Numbered from the stretch's first letter, positions 49,948 to 58,506 are shown. The stretch is 64,000 bases of DNA from Motiliproteus sp047633175 (GCA_047633175.1 JBLIEQ010000001.1:310001-374000); one strand, 5' to 3'. Notes: generated by a model not told the origin, from the letters alone. Translations and numbers: made by a program.

Positions 49948-52002
49948 ATGAAGTCAATCATAAAGCCCGTCATGAAAGGACCGACCCTGACTACCCGCCT
50001 GGTGACGGTGCTTATCGTTGTCTTTACCGGCTTTGTGCTGATTACGGCACTCTCGATCAACGGCCTCCGAGAGGCGCTCCTCCATGAAAAAAAGCACCAG
50101 ACCCGGTATCTGGTAGAAAATGCCCACAGCCTGTTTGAACACCTCTATGGCTTGAGCCGCAGCACGGACCTCACCGAAGCCCAGGCCAAAGAACGTGCCA
50201 TCGACACGATCCGCGCCCTACGCTACGACCAGGATAATTATTTCTGGATCAACGACATGCAATCGAAGATGCTGATGCACCCTATCCTGCCGGCACTGGA
50301 TGGCCAGGATCTCTCCAGCCTCAAGGACACCAGTGGCAAACTGCTGGTTATAGCATTCGTCGACACCGTTCGGCAGCACGGGGAAGGGTTTGTCGGCTAC
50401 TATTGGCCCAAACCCGGTGCCAAAGATCCTGTAGAGAAACTCTCATTCGTTAAGGGGTTCAAACCCTGGGGCTGGATTATCGGCTCCGGCATCTATGTCG
50501 ACGATGTGCAAAAGGCGTTTTTTAACAGCGCGCTGTTTCTCGGCCTTATCTCCTCAAGCATCCTCCTGCTGGTCGTGACCGGGGCCCTGATTATCCGCCG
50601 GGAGGCGGGTTTCCAGAAGACCCAGTATGGCCTGATCGCTCAGACCAATGCTCGGCTGGAACAGCAGGTCAGCGACCGAACCGCCGCACTGCGGGAGGCC
50701 AACAGCGCCCTCACCGTAAGCCGGGATCTGGCGCTGCAGGAGCATAAGAAGCTGGTGTACAGCGAGGCGATCTTTCGCAGCATGGCCGAGACGGCCCAGG
50801 ACGCCATCATCCTGATCGATGAGAAGGCTCGGGTGGTCTACTGGAACGCGTCTGCCGAGCGGATCTTCGGCTATACCGCCTGCGAAGTGCAGGGCAAAGA
50901 TCTGCATCAGCTGATTGCCAAAGAGACGGAGCAGGCCAAGTTTAGAGCCGCCTTCCCAACATTCACAAAGACCGGCCGCAGCGCCATGCTGGGGAAGATT
51001 CTGGAACTGACGGCGCGGCGGAAATCGGGCGAGGCGTTTCCGGTTGAACTCTCCATCAACGGCATCCTTATCAATCAGAGCTGGAGCGCACTGGGAATCG
51101 TGCGAGATATCAGCAACCGTAAGCTAGCCGAACGCACCCTGCTCGACAAGACGAAGCAGCAGGCCGAGCTGATCGATCAACTCCAAGCCGCCCAGGAGCA
51201 GTTGCTGCAATCTGAAAAACTAGCCGCCATCGGCCAGCTCTCCGCCGGGGTGGCCCATGAGATCAACAACCCGGTCGGGTTTATTGGCAGTAATATCAAT
51301 AGCGCCAAGAGTTACGTCGAGCAGTTCATCAGGATGCTCGAACAGATCAAGCTCCGGACAGCGGCACTGAAGCACAGCGAGCCAGGGCTACGGCTTATCG
51401 CCGAGGCGGAATCCGAGTTTGAGTTTGAGTATCTCAGAGGGGATCTTGTCGAGCTGTTTACCGAAACCAAGGAGGGGGTCGACAGAATCCAGAAAATCAT
51501 CGCCGACCTGAAGGGCTTTGCCCGCGCCAGCGATGGCATCTGGGAAGAGGTCGACCTGCACCAAGAGATCGACAGCACTCTGAACGTGATCTGGAATGAA
51601 CTCAAATATCACTGCTGCATCGAGAAACACTATGGCGTGCTGCCGCAGGTTCAGTGCCTGCGCTCGGAGATCAACCAGGTGATTATGAATTTGCTGATCA
51701 ACGCCTCCCAGGCGATCGAAGACCAGGGCACCATCAACATACGGACCGGTGCGGATCAGAGCGCCGTCTGGATCGCGATCGAGGATAACGGCCAGGGGAT
51801 CGATCCCGGGATACTGCACAAAATCTTCGACCCCTTCTTTACCACCAAGCCGGTGGGCAAAGGCACCGGCCTGGGATTATCGGTCTCCTACGGCATCGTC
51901 GAGAAACACAGCGGCAGACTCGAGGTGCTCTCCACCCCTGGTCTGGGCACAACCTTCACCCTCAGACTGCCTATCGAGCACCCGCAAGAAGCCGCACTCT
52001 GA
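49948..52002 (+). CDS. Cache-domain sensor histidine kinase with PAS
   Basis: A 684-residue membrane kinase. Two transmembrane helices (about 20–37 and 190–212) bracket a periplasmic single-Cache domain (DNYFWINDMQSKMLMHPILP near 90, GFKPWGWIIGSGIYVDDV near 170). They are followed by a coiled coil, a PAS domain (about 270–390), HisKA (His in LSAGVAHEINNPVGFIGSNI) and HATPase (NQVIMNLLINASQAI, KGTGLGLSVSYGIVEKHSG). The kinase class resembles ZraS/DctB-like sensors. No response regulator lies beside it, so its partner is elsewhere. The signal is unknown. Confidence 0.86.
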   Translation: MKSIIKPVMKGPTLTTRLVTVLIVVFTGFVLITALSINGLREALLHEKKHQTRYLVENAHSLFEHLYGLSRSTDLTEAQAKERAIDTIRALRYDQDNYFWINDMQSKMLMHPILPALDGQDLSSLKDTSGKLLVIAFVDTVRQHGEGFVGYYWPKPGAKDPVEKLSFVKGFKPWGWIIGSGIYVDDVQKAFFNSALFLGLISSSILLLVVTGALIIRREAGFQKTQYGLIAQTNARLEQQVSDRTAALREANSALTVSRDLALQEHKKLVYSEAIFRSMAETAQDAIILIDEKARVVYWNASAERIFGYTACEVQGKDLHQLIAKETEQAKFRAAFPTFTKTGRSAMLGKILELTARRKSGEAFPVELSINGILINQSWSALGIVRDISNRKLAERTLLDKTKQQAELIDQLQAAQEQLLQSEKLAAIGQLSAGVAHEINNPVGFIGSNINSAKSYVEQFIRMLEQIKLRTAALKHSEPGLRLIAEAESEFEFEYLRGDLVELFTETKEGVDRIQKIIADLKGFARASDGIWEEVDLHQEIDSTLNVIWNELKYHCCIEKHYGVLPQVQCLRSEINQVIMNLLINASQAIEDQGTINIRTGADQSAVWIAIEDNGQGIDPGILHKIFDPFFTTKPVGKGTGLGLSVSYGIVEKHSGRLEVLSTPGLGTTFTLRLPIEHPQEAAL

Positions 52003-52076
52003 TAAACCGATCTATGCGCCTGCCCACGGCAACGGGCACCCGTCGGGCGTAACGTGGCCCTAAGCCGGACGCAGGA

Positions 52077-52850
52077 TCAGCCCTCTGCCAGCGCCGCCTT
52101 CTGCAGCACGATCAGCTCCTTGATGCCCTTGGATGCCAGCGCCAACATGCTGGCGAGTTCTTCCTGGCTGAAGGTCGCGCCCTCGGCCGTGCCCTGGATC
52201 TCGACGAAGCCACCGGCCTCGGTCATGATCACATTCATATCGGTCTCCGCCTTGGAGTCTTCGGCGTAATCGAGATCCAGCACCGGCTGGCCCTTATAGA
52301 TACCCACCGACACCGCCGCCAGCATCCCCTTGATCGGGTTGCCCTTGAGCGCACCATGCTTATCCTTCTTAAGGAAGGCGATCGCATCCATCATCGCGAC
52401 ACAGGCACCGGTAATCGCAGCGGTACGGGTGCCGCCATCGGCCTGGATCACATCACAGTCGATGGTAATGGTATTCTCGCCCAGCTTTTTCAGATCCAGA
52501 ACCGCCCGCAATGAACGGCCGATCAGCCGCTGAATCTCGACGGTACGCCCGCCTTGCTTACCGCGTGTAGCCTCGCGATCCATCCGCGAACCGGTCGAAC
52601 GCGGCAACATTCCATACTCTGCCGTCACCCAGCCCGTACCGCTGCCACGCAGAAAACGGGGCACACCCCGAGTCGCCGTCGCGGTGCAGAGCACCTTGGT
52701 GTTGCCAAATTCCACCAGCACCGACCCTTCGGCATGCATGGTGTAGTGGCGGCTGATGCGGATCTCACGTAGCTGGTCATTGGCCCGGCCACTGGGACGC
52801 ATCGCATCGACGCCGAGATTCTTGAATTGATCAGACAGGGTAGCGCTCAT
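52077..52850 (-). CDS. rph: Ribonuclease PH
   Basis: A 257-residue phosphorolytic 3'-5' exoribonuclease that trims tRNA 3' ends. Conserved parts are MRPSGRANDQLREIRISRHY, GRTVEIQRLIGRSLRAVLDL and CDVIQADGGTRTAAITGA. The ATG at 52850, with AAGG seven bases ahead, adds 16 residues before the usual MRPSGR start (ATG 52802). The upstream start is kept because the inner ATG lacks a ribosome site. It is divergent from yicC, a common arrangement. Confidence 0.93.
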   Translation of the reverse strand: MSATLSDQFKNLGVDAMRPSGRANDQLREIRISRHYTMHAEGSVLVEFGNTKVLCTATATRGVPRFLRGSGTGWVTAEYGMLPRSTGSRMDREATRGKQGGRTVEIQRLIGRSLRAVLDLKKLGENTITIDCDVIQADGGTRTAAITGACVAMMDAIAFLKKDKHGALKGNPIKGMLAAVSVGIYKGQPVLDLDYAEDSKAETDMNVIMTEAGGFVEIQGTAEGATFSQEELASMLALASKGIKELIVLQKAALAEG

Positions 52851-52961
52851 CGGAAAACCTTAAATAAAATGTGAAGCGAAACAATCCTAGTCCCCGCCGT
52901 TAGCCGGTTGCTAGAATGGCAAATACCAAAAGATCCGCAATTTTAATGGAGAACCGTCTTT

Positions 52962-53828
52962 ATGACACGCAGTATGACCGCTTTCGCCCGTCAGCAGCAG
53001 CAACAGCCCGAGGGCACCCTGGTCTGGGAGCTGCGTTCGGTAAACCACCGCTATCTGGAACCCCAGTTGCGTCTGCCCGACAGCTTCCGCGAACTCGAGG
53101 CCCCGCTGCGTGAGCGGCTGCGCAAGACCCTGCAACGTGGCAAGGTAGAGTGCAGCCTGCGCTTTCATCCCAGCGACCCGAGCGACAGTCAGCTCAGCGT
53201 CAACCTGCCTCTGGCCACCCAGGTGCGCGATGCCGCCCAGCAGATCTTCGAGCTACTGGAGAGTCCCGCCCCGCTCGATGCCCTGGAACTACTGCGCTGG
53301 CCCGGCGTACTCCAGCAACGCGAGCTGGATATGAAGACGTTGCAGCAACAGGCACTGGCACTGTTCGATACCGCCATCCAGGAACTGATCGACAACCGCC
53401 GCCGCGAAGGCACAGAACTCGCCCTGCTGATCAACCAGCGCCTGGATGCCATCGCCGCCGTCGTGTCGCAGGTCCGCAGCCGCCTGCCCGAGATCCTCGC
53501 CAAACAGCGGCGTCATATTCTCAAAAAGATCGCGGACGCCAGCGTCGACCTGGATCCCAACCGCCTCGAACAGGAGATGGTACTGCTGGCACAAAAAGCC
53601 GATGTCGACGAAGAGCTCGACCGCCTCGACACCCACCTCACCGAAGTCCGCCGAGTACTCACCCAGAACGATGCCAGCGGTCGCCGGCTGGATTTCCTGA
53701 TGCAAGAACTCAACCGCGAAGCCAACACCCTATCCTCCAAGTCCATCGTCGCCGAAACCACCCAGTGCGCCGTGGATCTCAAGGTGTTGATTGAGCAGAT
53801 GCGGGAGCAGATTCAGAATATAGAGTGA
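52962..53828 (+). CDS. yicC: YicC/YloC-family endoribonuclease
   Basis: A 288-residue protein of the YicC family. E. coli YicC has been reported to be an endoribonuclease. The N-terminal YicC domain begins MTRSMTAFARQQQQQPEGTL, and the C-terminal DUF1732 segment includes LDFLMQELNREANTLSSKS. The extra glutamines near residue 10 are a local feature. The shared 111-bp gap with divergent rph should contain both promoters. Confidence 0.93.
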   Translation: MTRSMTAFARQQQQQPEGTLVWELRSVNHRYLEPQLRLPDSFRELEAPLRERLRKTLQRGKVECSLRFHPSDPSDSQLSVNLPLATQVRDAAQQIFELLESPAPLDALELLRWPGVLQQRELDMKTLQQQALALFDTAIQELIDNRRREGTELALLINQRLDAIAAVVSQVRSRLPEILAKQRRHILKKIADASVDLDPNRLEQEMVLLAQKADVDEELDRLDTHLTEVRRVLTQNDASGRRLDFLMQELNREANTLSSKSIVAETTQCAVDLKVLIEQMREQIQNIE

Positions 53829-53839
53829 TGGGCAGGTTT

Positions 53840-53883
53840 TTTTGTAGGTCGGACTTTAGTCCGACAGATCTCACAGGCAGCAC
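53840..53883 (+). repeat. 44-bp direct repeat, copy 1 (contains REP1)
   Basis: TTTTGTAGGTC, the REP1 palindrome (53848–53865) and AGATCTCACAGGCAGCAC. The same 44 bases recur with one change at 54761–54804, on the other side of the fic gene. Confidence 0.85.
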
Positions 53884-53948
53884 CTCAACTACCTATCAAC
53901 AGCCACATCATATATCGTCATAAACAAGCATTAACCGAGCAGACGACC

Positions 53949-54650
53949 ATGAAAGACACTCACTGGAACATGCCAGCAAACAAGAAAATGGCGCTGTTTA
54001 TCGCCAAGAAGCAGCTGGTCAGTCTTGTTTATGATGCGGTAAAACTCGAAGGGATTAACTTCACCATCCCCGAAGTCCAGACGCTGCTGGAGGGCATCAC
54101 CGTAGGCGGCCATAAATTGTCTGATCAGACTATCGCGGTCAACCAGGGCAAAGCCTGGAAACAGCTATTTGACTGGCTCAAACAAGATCAGTTTGTACTG
54201 TCTAAAGAACTCGCCTGCAACCTGCATGCGATAGCAGGGAAAGAAGAAGTGATGGAATGGGGCATCTTTAGAACCGGCCAGGTATTTATCTCTGGCACCG
54301 ACTACGCCCCACCCCATTGCTCTGAACTAGATGCGCAATTTTCAACGCTGCTCAGCGAACTATCGGTATCAGAAAACAACGATGTCTATGACAATGCTAT
54401 CCATATCTTCCTGAGCATGGCGAGGAACCAGTTCTTTTACGATGTTAACAAAAGAATGGGCCGCTTTATGATGAACGGCTACCTGCTCAGCCACGGCTAT
54501 CCGGTGATCAACGTCCCCGCCAAGCGCCAACTCGAATTCAATGAACTGATGATCGCATTCTACGAGTCGGGAGATGAAGCTCCGATGAACCCCTTCCTGC
54601 GCTCCTGCCTGGGTGAAAACGCCATCAGCATGATGCTGGAAGCACGGTAA
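53949..54650 (+). CDS. Fic-family protein with altered catalytic motif
   Basis: A 233-residue Fic-fold protein. Fic enzymes transfer AMP or other nucleotides to target hydroxyls, using the motif HPFx(D/E)xN(G/K)R. Here the segment reads QFFYDVNKRMGR (161–172), so the catalytic histidine is Gln161 and the following Pro is Phe. The N-terminal inhibitory helix motif (S/T)xxxE(G/N) reads AVKLEG (30–35), with Ala for Ser/Thr. The rest (FMMNGYLLSHGYPVINVPA, GITVGGHKL) is well conserved, which argues for a folded, maintained protein. It may bind nucleotide without classical AMPylation. It is bracketed by 44-bp direct repeats. The ATG at 53949 is the first in-frame start. Confidence 0.78.
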   Translation: MKDTHWNMPANKKMALFIAKKQLVSLVYDAVKLEGINFTIPEVQTLLEGITVGGHKLSDQTIAVNQGKAWKQLFDWLKQDQFVLSKELACNLHAIAGKEEVMEWGIFRTGQVFISGTDYAPPHCSELDAQFSTLLSELSVSENNDVYDNAIHIFLSMARNQFFYDVNKRMGRFMMNGYLLSHGYPVINVPAKRQLEFNELMIAFYESGDEAPMNPFLRSCLGENAISMMLEAR

Positions 54651-54760
54651 CCGCCCTGGCCTCTCATGACGGGTGTTAACGGCGAGCAGCTACCTGGTTA
54701 TCCACAAGCTTCTGCCAATATACAGTTGTCTATTTGTGGGTCGACGCTGCCCTGTGTTTC

Positions 54761-54804
54761 TTTTGTGGGTCGGACTTTAGTCCGACAGATCTCACAGGCA
54801 GCAC
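54761..54804 (+). repeat. 44-bp direct repeat, copy 2 (contains REP1)
   Basis: TTTTGTGGGTC, REP1 (54769–54786) and AGATCTCACAGGCAGCAC; one mismatch to the copy at 53840–53883. Confidence 0.85.
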
Positions 54805-54893
54805 TATAGCGGTAACCCTGCTGCTATTAAAAAAAAGAGTTCGGCTGCACAGTAAGACATTTATTCTTGATTATGGTTTTTTAATCAAACTCC

Positions 54894-55228
54894 GGTTCCG
54901 CCTCCCGGCGGCTTCATTTCTTTGTGGCGACAAAGAAAGGTAGGCTGGGATGCAATCCCAGCTTTCATTGGTCCAGGCTAACCTGCCCAGATGCAGGCCT
55001 ATCTGGAGGGATATTGCTGGGATTTCATCCCAGCCTACCGCCCTACGGATACGCGCCTGCGGCGCTATGCAAGCCAACCTGAGGCGGCCAGATTCGGATT
55101 CACTCGGCACATCCTAAGTGCCTCACCCTCCGGGCAGCCTGCGGCTGTGCAAATCGGCTATCCTGCCGATTTGTCTGCCTCAGCTGTCCGGCTCGGCTCC
55201 TGCCTCGCCCCTGCGGGCCTTTTTCAGG
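54894..55228 (+). repeat. Dispersed element, copy B, with nested REP2 pair
   Basis: The same blocks as copy A (19113–19425), in opposite genomic orientation: GGTTCCGCC, GCGACAAAGAAAG, CGGATACGCGCC, AGATTCGGATTCACTCGGCA, GGGCAGCCTGCGGCTGTGCA, CCTGCGGGCCTTTTTCAGG. Between the second and third blocks copy B has about 105 bases (copy A about 22) that contain two oppositely oriented REP2 palindromes, 54944–54962 and 55016–55034. Confidence 0.75.
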
Positions 55229-56018
55229 TTGGCTTACATCGGCTTAGAAAAGGGTTAGGGTGTCATTCTGCTATTGTGATTTCTGTTTCAAGCCTTTAAA
55301 AAACAATACAGTTACTCATGAAACTTAGCTTGCAGCACCGTGGGAACCGACCCACAGGGACGTGGGAAGTGCAGGTGTTGCAGGAGCCTTCAACTGCCTG
55401 CCTGCAGGCGATCTTTTGAGCTCTTTACCAAGGAACCATGCCTACGAACCTATTTCAGGTTCATATAAACCTATTTCTAGTTCATGCGTATAAGCACATA
55501 AGGGACTGACGTCAGTGCGCTTTTGCATACCTCTCCGCAACGTCTAACTCAGACATAGCCCAAAATTGACGCTAAACCGTTCTGCATCAGATCGATTCAC
55601 CTATGGCGTAACACAAGGTTATCCGTAGTGCTGAGCAAGATAACGAACCACAGGTCTAGCCTGGAGTTCTGTAAATAACTGTATGCAGACTCTAACTCAG
55701 CCGAACTACAGAGAACAAGGGAATAAGGAATGGCGTCTGGATGAATCAAACATCGAAATTTCCAAGCATCAATAGTCCAACATGGGGTAAACACGTATTA
55801 ATCCTATTGATATATACATAAATAAGCGTTATTACTGCATCACCTACTGACAAGGAGTCATGCCCAGGCAGGATGCGATGGGACTTTTCACGACACGGCC
55901 CTCTCCACCGGATCAGACTCTGGTCAGAGATATTAATTGATGATGGCCGACCCTATTGTTCGGTTTTTGACTGTATTTAGAATACGCAAGACATGAGCCT
56001 GCCATCCCGTTTTCTAGA

Positions 56019-56040
56019 GTCAAATGTAAGACCTGACCCC
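56019..56040 (+). repeat. REP3 unit
   Basis: GTCAAATGTAAGACCTGACC, followed by CC. It is inverted relative to the two copies at 58134–58192. Together they bracket the AT-rich operon. Confidence 0.7.
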
Positions 56041-56137
56041 GCGACCTCCCGGATAAAACGAGCTGACTCAGTATTCAAATGCTAGCTTTTTAAGGATGCT
56101 CTGGCAATGTTGTCATTTCAATATACAAAGGATATGT

Positions 56138-56650
56138 ATGGCTGTACCAATACAATCAATTGAAGAATCATTAAGTGTTGCCCACGTAGGTGCTATTGTT
56201 TCAAAGGCAGGTGCCACATTTAACTTAGTGCCTAACGATTATGGTGTTGACGTCTCAATAAGAAACATCCAGTCTTTTAATGGAAAATTAATGGATCTTG
56301 GGACTTCATTTGATTGTCAGTTAAAATCAACAATCAATTGGTCTGAAAAAGAGGGCCATATTGTTTATGATGTAGAAGTTGATACATATAACAAATTAAT
56401 ATTCAGAAAAAACAATTCTTCCATACCTTGTTTGTTAGTTGTTTTATGTTTGCCTAGAGATGAATCACAATGGCTAACTTTTACAGATAAAGGGCTGCTA
56501 TTACAAAAAAGTTGTTATTTTTATCATTTAAAAGGTGATCTTAATAAAAACAAAAAGCAAGCTAGAATTAAAATACCCGTAGAGAATCGTTTAACCCCTG
56601 AAGTCGTTCAGCAACTTATCGATAAAGTTAAAATGGGAGAGTTACAATGA
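56138..56650 (+). CDS. DUF4365 nuclease-like protein
   Basis: A 170-residue protein resembling DUF4365, a PD-(D/E)XK-type nuclease fold. Candidate catalytic residues are Glu9 in the first helix, Asp38 in NDYGVDVSIR and Gln61/Lys63 in DCQLKST, giving E...D...QxK as in Mrr-like nucleases. The C-terminal part (KIPVENRLTPEVVQQLIDKV) is a helix. The frame opens at 56096, but the ATG at 56138 has AAAGGA six bases ahead. The sequence is strikingly AT-rich compared with the flanking chromosome. Its stop overlaps the next gene's start (ATGA). DUF4365 proteins occur in defence-like settings; the activity here is inferred. Confidence 0.68.
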   Translation: MAVPIQSIEESLSVAHVGAIVSKAGATFNLVPNDYGVDVSIRNIQSFNGKLMDLGTSFDCQLKSTINWSEKEGHIVYDVEVDTYNKLIFRKNNSSIPCLLVVLCLPRDESQWLTFTDKGLLLQKSCYFYHLKGDLNKNKKQARIKIPVENRLTPEVVQQLIDKVKMGELQ

Positions 56651-57777
56651 GCCTAATTAATGTTAACTCTCCAGTATTGAAAACGGTAAATCTTGAAAAA
56701 ATTGATTCTTTTTTATCTTTGAAGGGCTGGACAAAAAGCTCAGATATGCATTTAGAAAAAAACACTATTTACAATAGCCCAACAAACTATTTAGACGAAA
56801 GAATTGAAATTTTAGTACCTAAATCTTCAGATTTTATTGATTACTACAATCGCTTAGTCGATGTAATTAACACTCTTTCTTTCTATTATGAGCAAGATTC
56901 AAGTGATTTAATTAGAAGTATATCTTCATGTTTTACCGACATATTTCACACTCGAATAATAGATACGGGACTATTTGAAAACAGCTTGCCAATTGATGAA
57001 GTTTATCGTGAAATTGGTGGAATTAGATCATTGTTTTTATATGGGGCATCATCAGAAATTACCCCTTCAAGACATTTTGATAATCCATTATCTAGAAGTC
57101 AAAAGTTTATTGAAAACTGTCGTTTTGGGCATACCTTTAAAGGTAGCTTTGGTTTTACGGTGGAACTTCCTATCATAAAGGTTTGTAAGGAACGTGATCT
57201 ATTTGAGCTTCCTTTTGAGCGAAAGGTAAACGAAAGAATAGCTAGAGGACTTAACCTAATATCACAAGCTGTTAAATATGATAATGCAGATATTTTAGTT
57301 GATGCTTACAATACAGCTTTTAACTCTAAAATGTGTGATGCACTTTTAAATATATCAAATCAAGCTTCTAAGTCTGTTGAATTATCATTTAATTGGGCAA
57401 AGGAAATAATATTGTCCGAGGATATTCGCAACTTCAAAAGTATAGTTTTAACTGAAGCTCATTATGATGTAATTTCATATGCCTCGAGTAAATTAAAAGA
57501 AGTCCCACCTGAAGATAAGTTTGTAATGGGGAAAATAATAAATTTACACTGTAATAACAATCCAGTGGATGAGTATATTTCAAAAAGCATTATCATAAAA
57601 TATATAGATAATAATAGTTCAAAGCTTGATGTGAAGGCGACTTTAAACTCACATGACTACAAGCTTGCTTGTAAAGCTCATGTTGAGGGCGTAGATATAA
57701 CAATAAACGGTAATCTTGAAAGAACGGGCGGACAATGGACTTTAACTGATATTAAATCAGTAAAAGTAAAAAGCTAA
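56647..57777 (+). CDS. Protein of unknown family, partner of the DUF4365 gene
   Basis: A 376-residue protein that I do not recognise. It is soluble, with no signal peptide or transmembrane segment. The N-terminal half (about 1–180) alternates strands and helices and has GHTFKGSFGFTVELPIIKVC. The middle (185–290) is mainly helical. The last 80 residues look like a separate small beta domain with KLACKAHVEGVDITINGNL and WTLTDIKSVKV. The ATGA overlap with the DUF4365 gene implies coupled translation and joint action. Codon use is AT-rich as in its partner. The stop codon lies inside the left end of an attC-like structure. A role as specificity or regulatory partner of a nuclease is a guess. Confidence 0.6.
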   Translation: MSLINVNSPVLKTVNLEKIDSFLSLKGWTKSSDMHLEKNTIYNSPTNYLDERIEILVPKSSDFIDYYNRLVDVINTLSFYYEQDSSDLIRSISSCFTDIFHTRIIDTGLFENSLPIDEVYREIGGIRSLFLYGASSEITPSRHFDNPLSRSQKFIENCRFGHTFKGSFGFTVELPIIKVCKERDLFELPFERKVNERIARGLNLISQAVKYDNADILVDAYNTAFNSKMCDALLNISNQASKSVELSFNWAKEIILSEDIRNFKSIVLTEAHYDVISYASSKLKEVPPEDKFVMGKIINLHCNNNPVDEYISKSIIIKYIDNNSSKLDVKATLNSHDYKLACKAHVEGVDITINGNLERTGGQWTLTDIKSVKVKS

Positions 57778-57870
57778 CAAGGCACTTAAACGTAAATAAA
57801 ATTGTTGGTTAGGTTTCGTTCCTCAACATTATAACCAACAATTTTAGTCCGCTTAGTGTGGCGTTTAACA
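57773..57870 (+). repeat. attC-like integron recombination site
   Basis: The operon's stop codon is followed by an imperfect palindrome. The left box AGCTAACAAGGCACTTAAACG faces the right box CGCTTAGTGTGGCGTTTAAC, with a perfect 14-bp inner stem (57798–57811 and 57832–57845) and a 20-base loop. The box order TAAC...GTT and a start at the gene's stop codon are typical of gene-cassette attC sites. A consensus-like GCGTTAGGC follows at 57881–57889. No integrase gene or attI is in the window. Confidence 0.5.
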
Positions 57871-58506
57871 GTCTCCATGGGCGTTAGGCTTGTGTGGTAG
57901 CTGCCTGCTATCGGGCGATTGTTACTTCATCCCTAAGCCTGATTTTTCCTCTAACTACTCTGATTAACCGAGCCTGTTCGGTTGCCTGTTGGGTTGTCGT
58001 TCGGTTAACGAAACTTAACGCTAAGCCAATAAATTTAACGCTAAGCTTAACGCCCCCATCCGGCCCGTTATCGTTCTCCCACATTCAACAGCCATGTAAG
58101 AGTACGACCATGCCATAGAGGAGCCAGGGTCAGGAGCCAGGGTCAGGCCTTACATTTGACAGGGGGAGCCAGGGTCAGGCCTTACATTTGACATGCAAAG
58201 CGTAAGGACTGACCTCCGTGACCTTCCTAGTCCAACGCTGGCAGCACACTGGCAACATTGCCGGACTACTTTCTATCCACATAGACCCAATGGTTGACCT
58301 CATTGGTATTATTCAGTCATTAAACAGCTTAAACTGTGTGATGTTAATATTTTCACAAGAACATAGTGGCTAGGGTTTAAGCAAATGACTAAATCATTAA
58401 ACATCCTCACTCATGAAAAGCTGGAAACCCTATTTTTATAAAAACGCTAAAATAATTTAACGATCATCAATCAAAGAGCTGCTATCTGTATGGGTACAAT
58501 TAAATA
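57871..58506. other. Gene-free stretch with inverted repeats and REP3
   Basis: About 640 bp. GGGCGTTAGGCTTG (57880–57893) is mirrored by AAGCTTAACGCCC (58041–58053), itself next to two AACGCTAAGC repeats; the spacing resembles a small remnant cassette. REP3 copies occupy 58121–58192 and a REP1-related fragment lies at 58258–58282. No protein-coding frame is supported. Confidence 0.45.
58121..58192 (-). repeat. REP3 tandem pair
   Basis: Two and a half tandem copies of GAGCCAGGGTCAGGCC joined to TTACATTTGAC (58134–58160 and 58166–58192, with a half unit at 58121–58134), inverted relative to 56019–56040. Confidence 0.75.

Larger units (their letters stand above)
54651..56137. other. Repeat-rich gene-free region
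   Basis: Almost 1.5 kb without a convincing gene. In order it holds direct repeat copy 2 (54761–54804), dispersed element copy B (54894–55228) with a nested REP2 pair, about 790 bp with no recognised feature (55229–56018) and a REP3 copy (56019–56040). A 65-codon open frame at 55597–55794 on the minus strand has no ribosome site or recognisable motif and is not called. Confidence 0.6.

Noticed and set aside
55597..55794. 65-codon open frame on the minus strand as a gene
   Set aside because: It has no ribosome site and no recognisable motif, and lies in a gap with no other coding signal.
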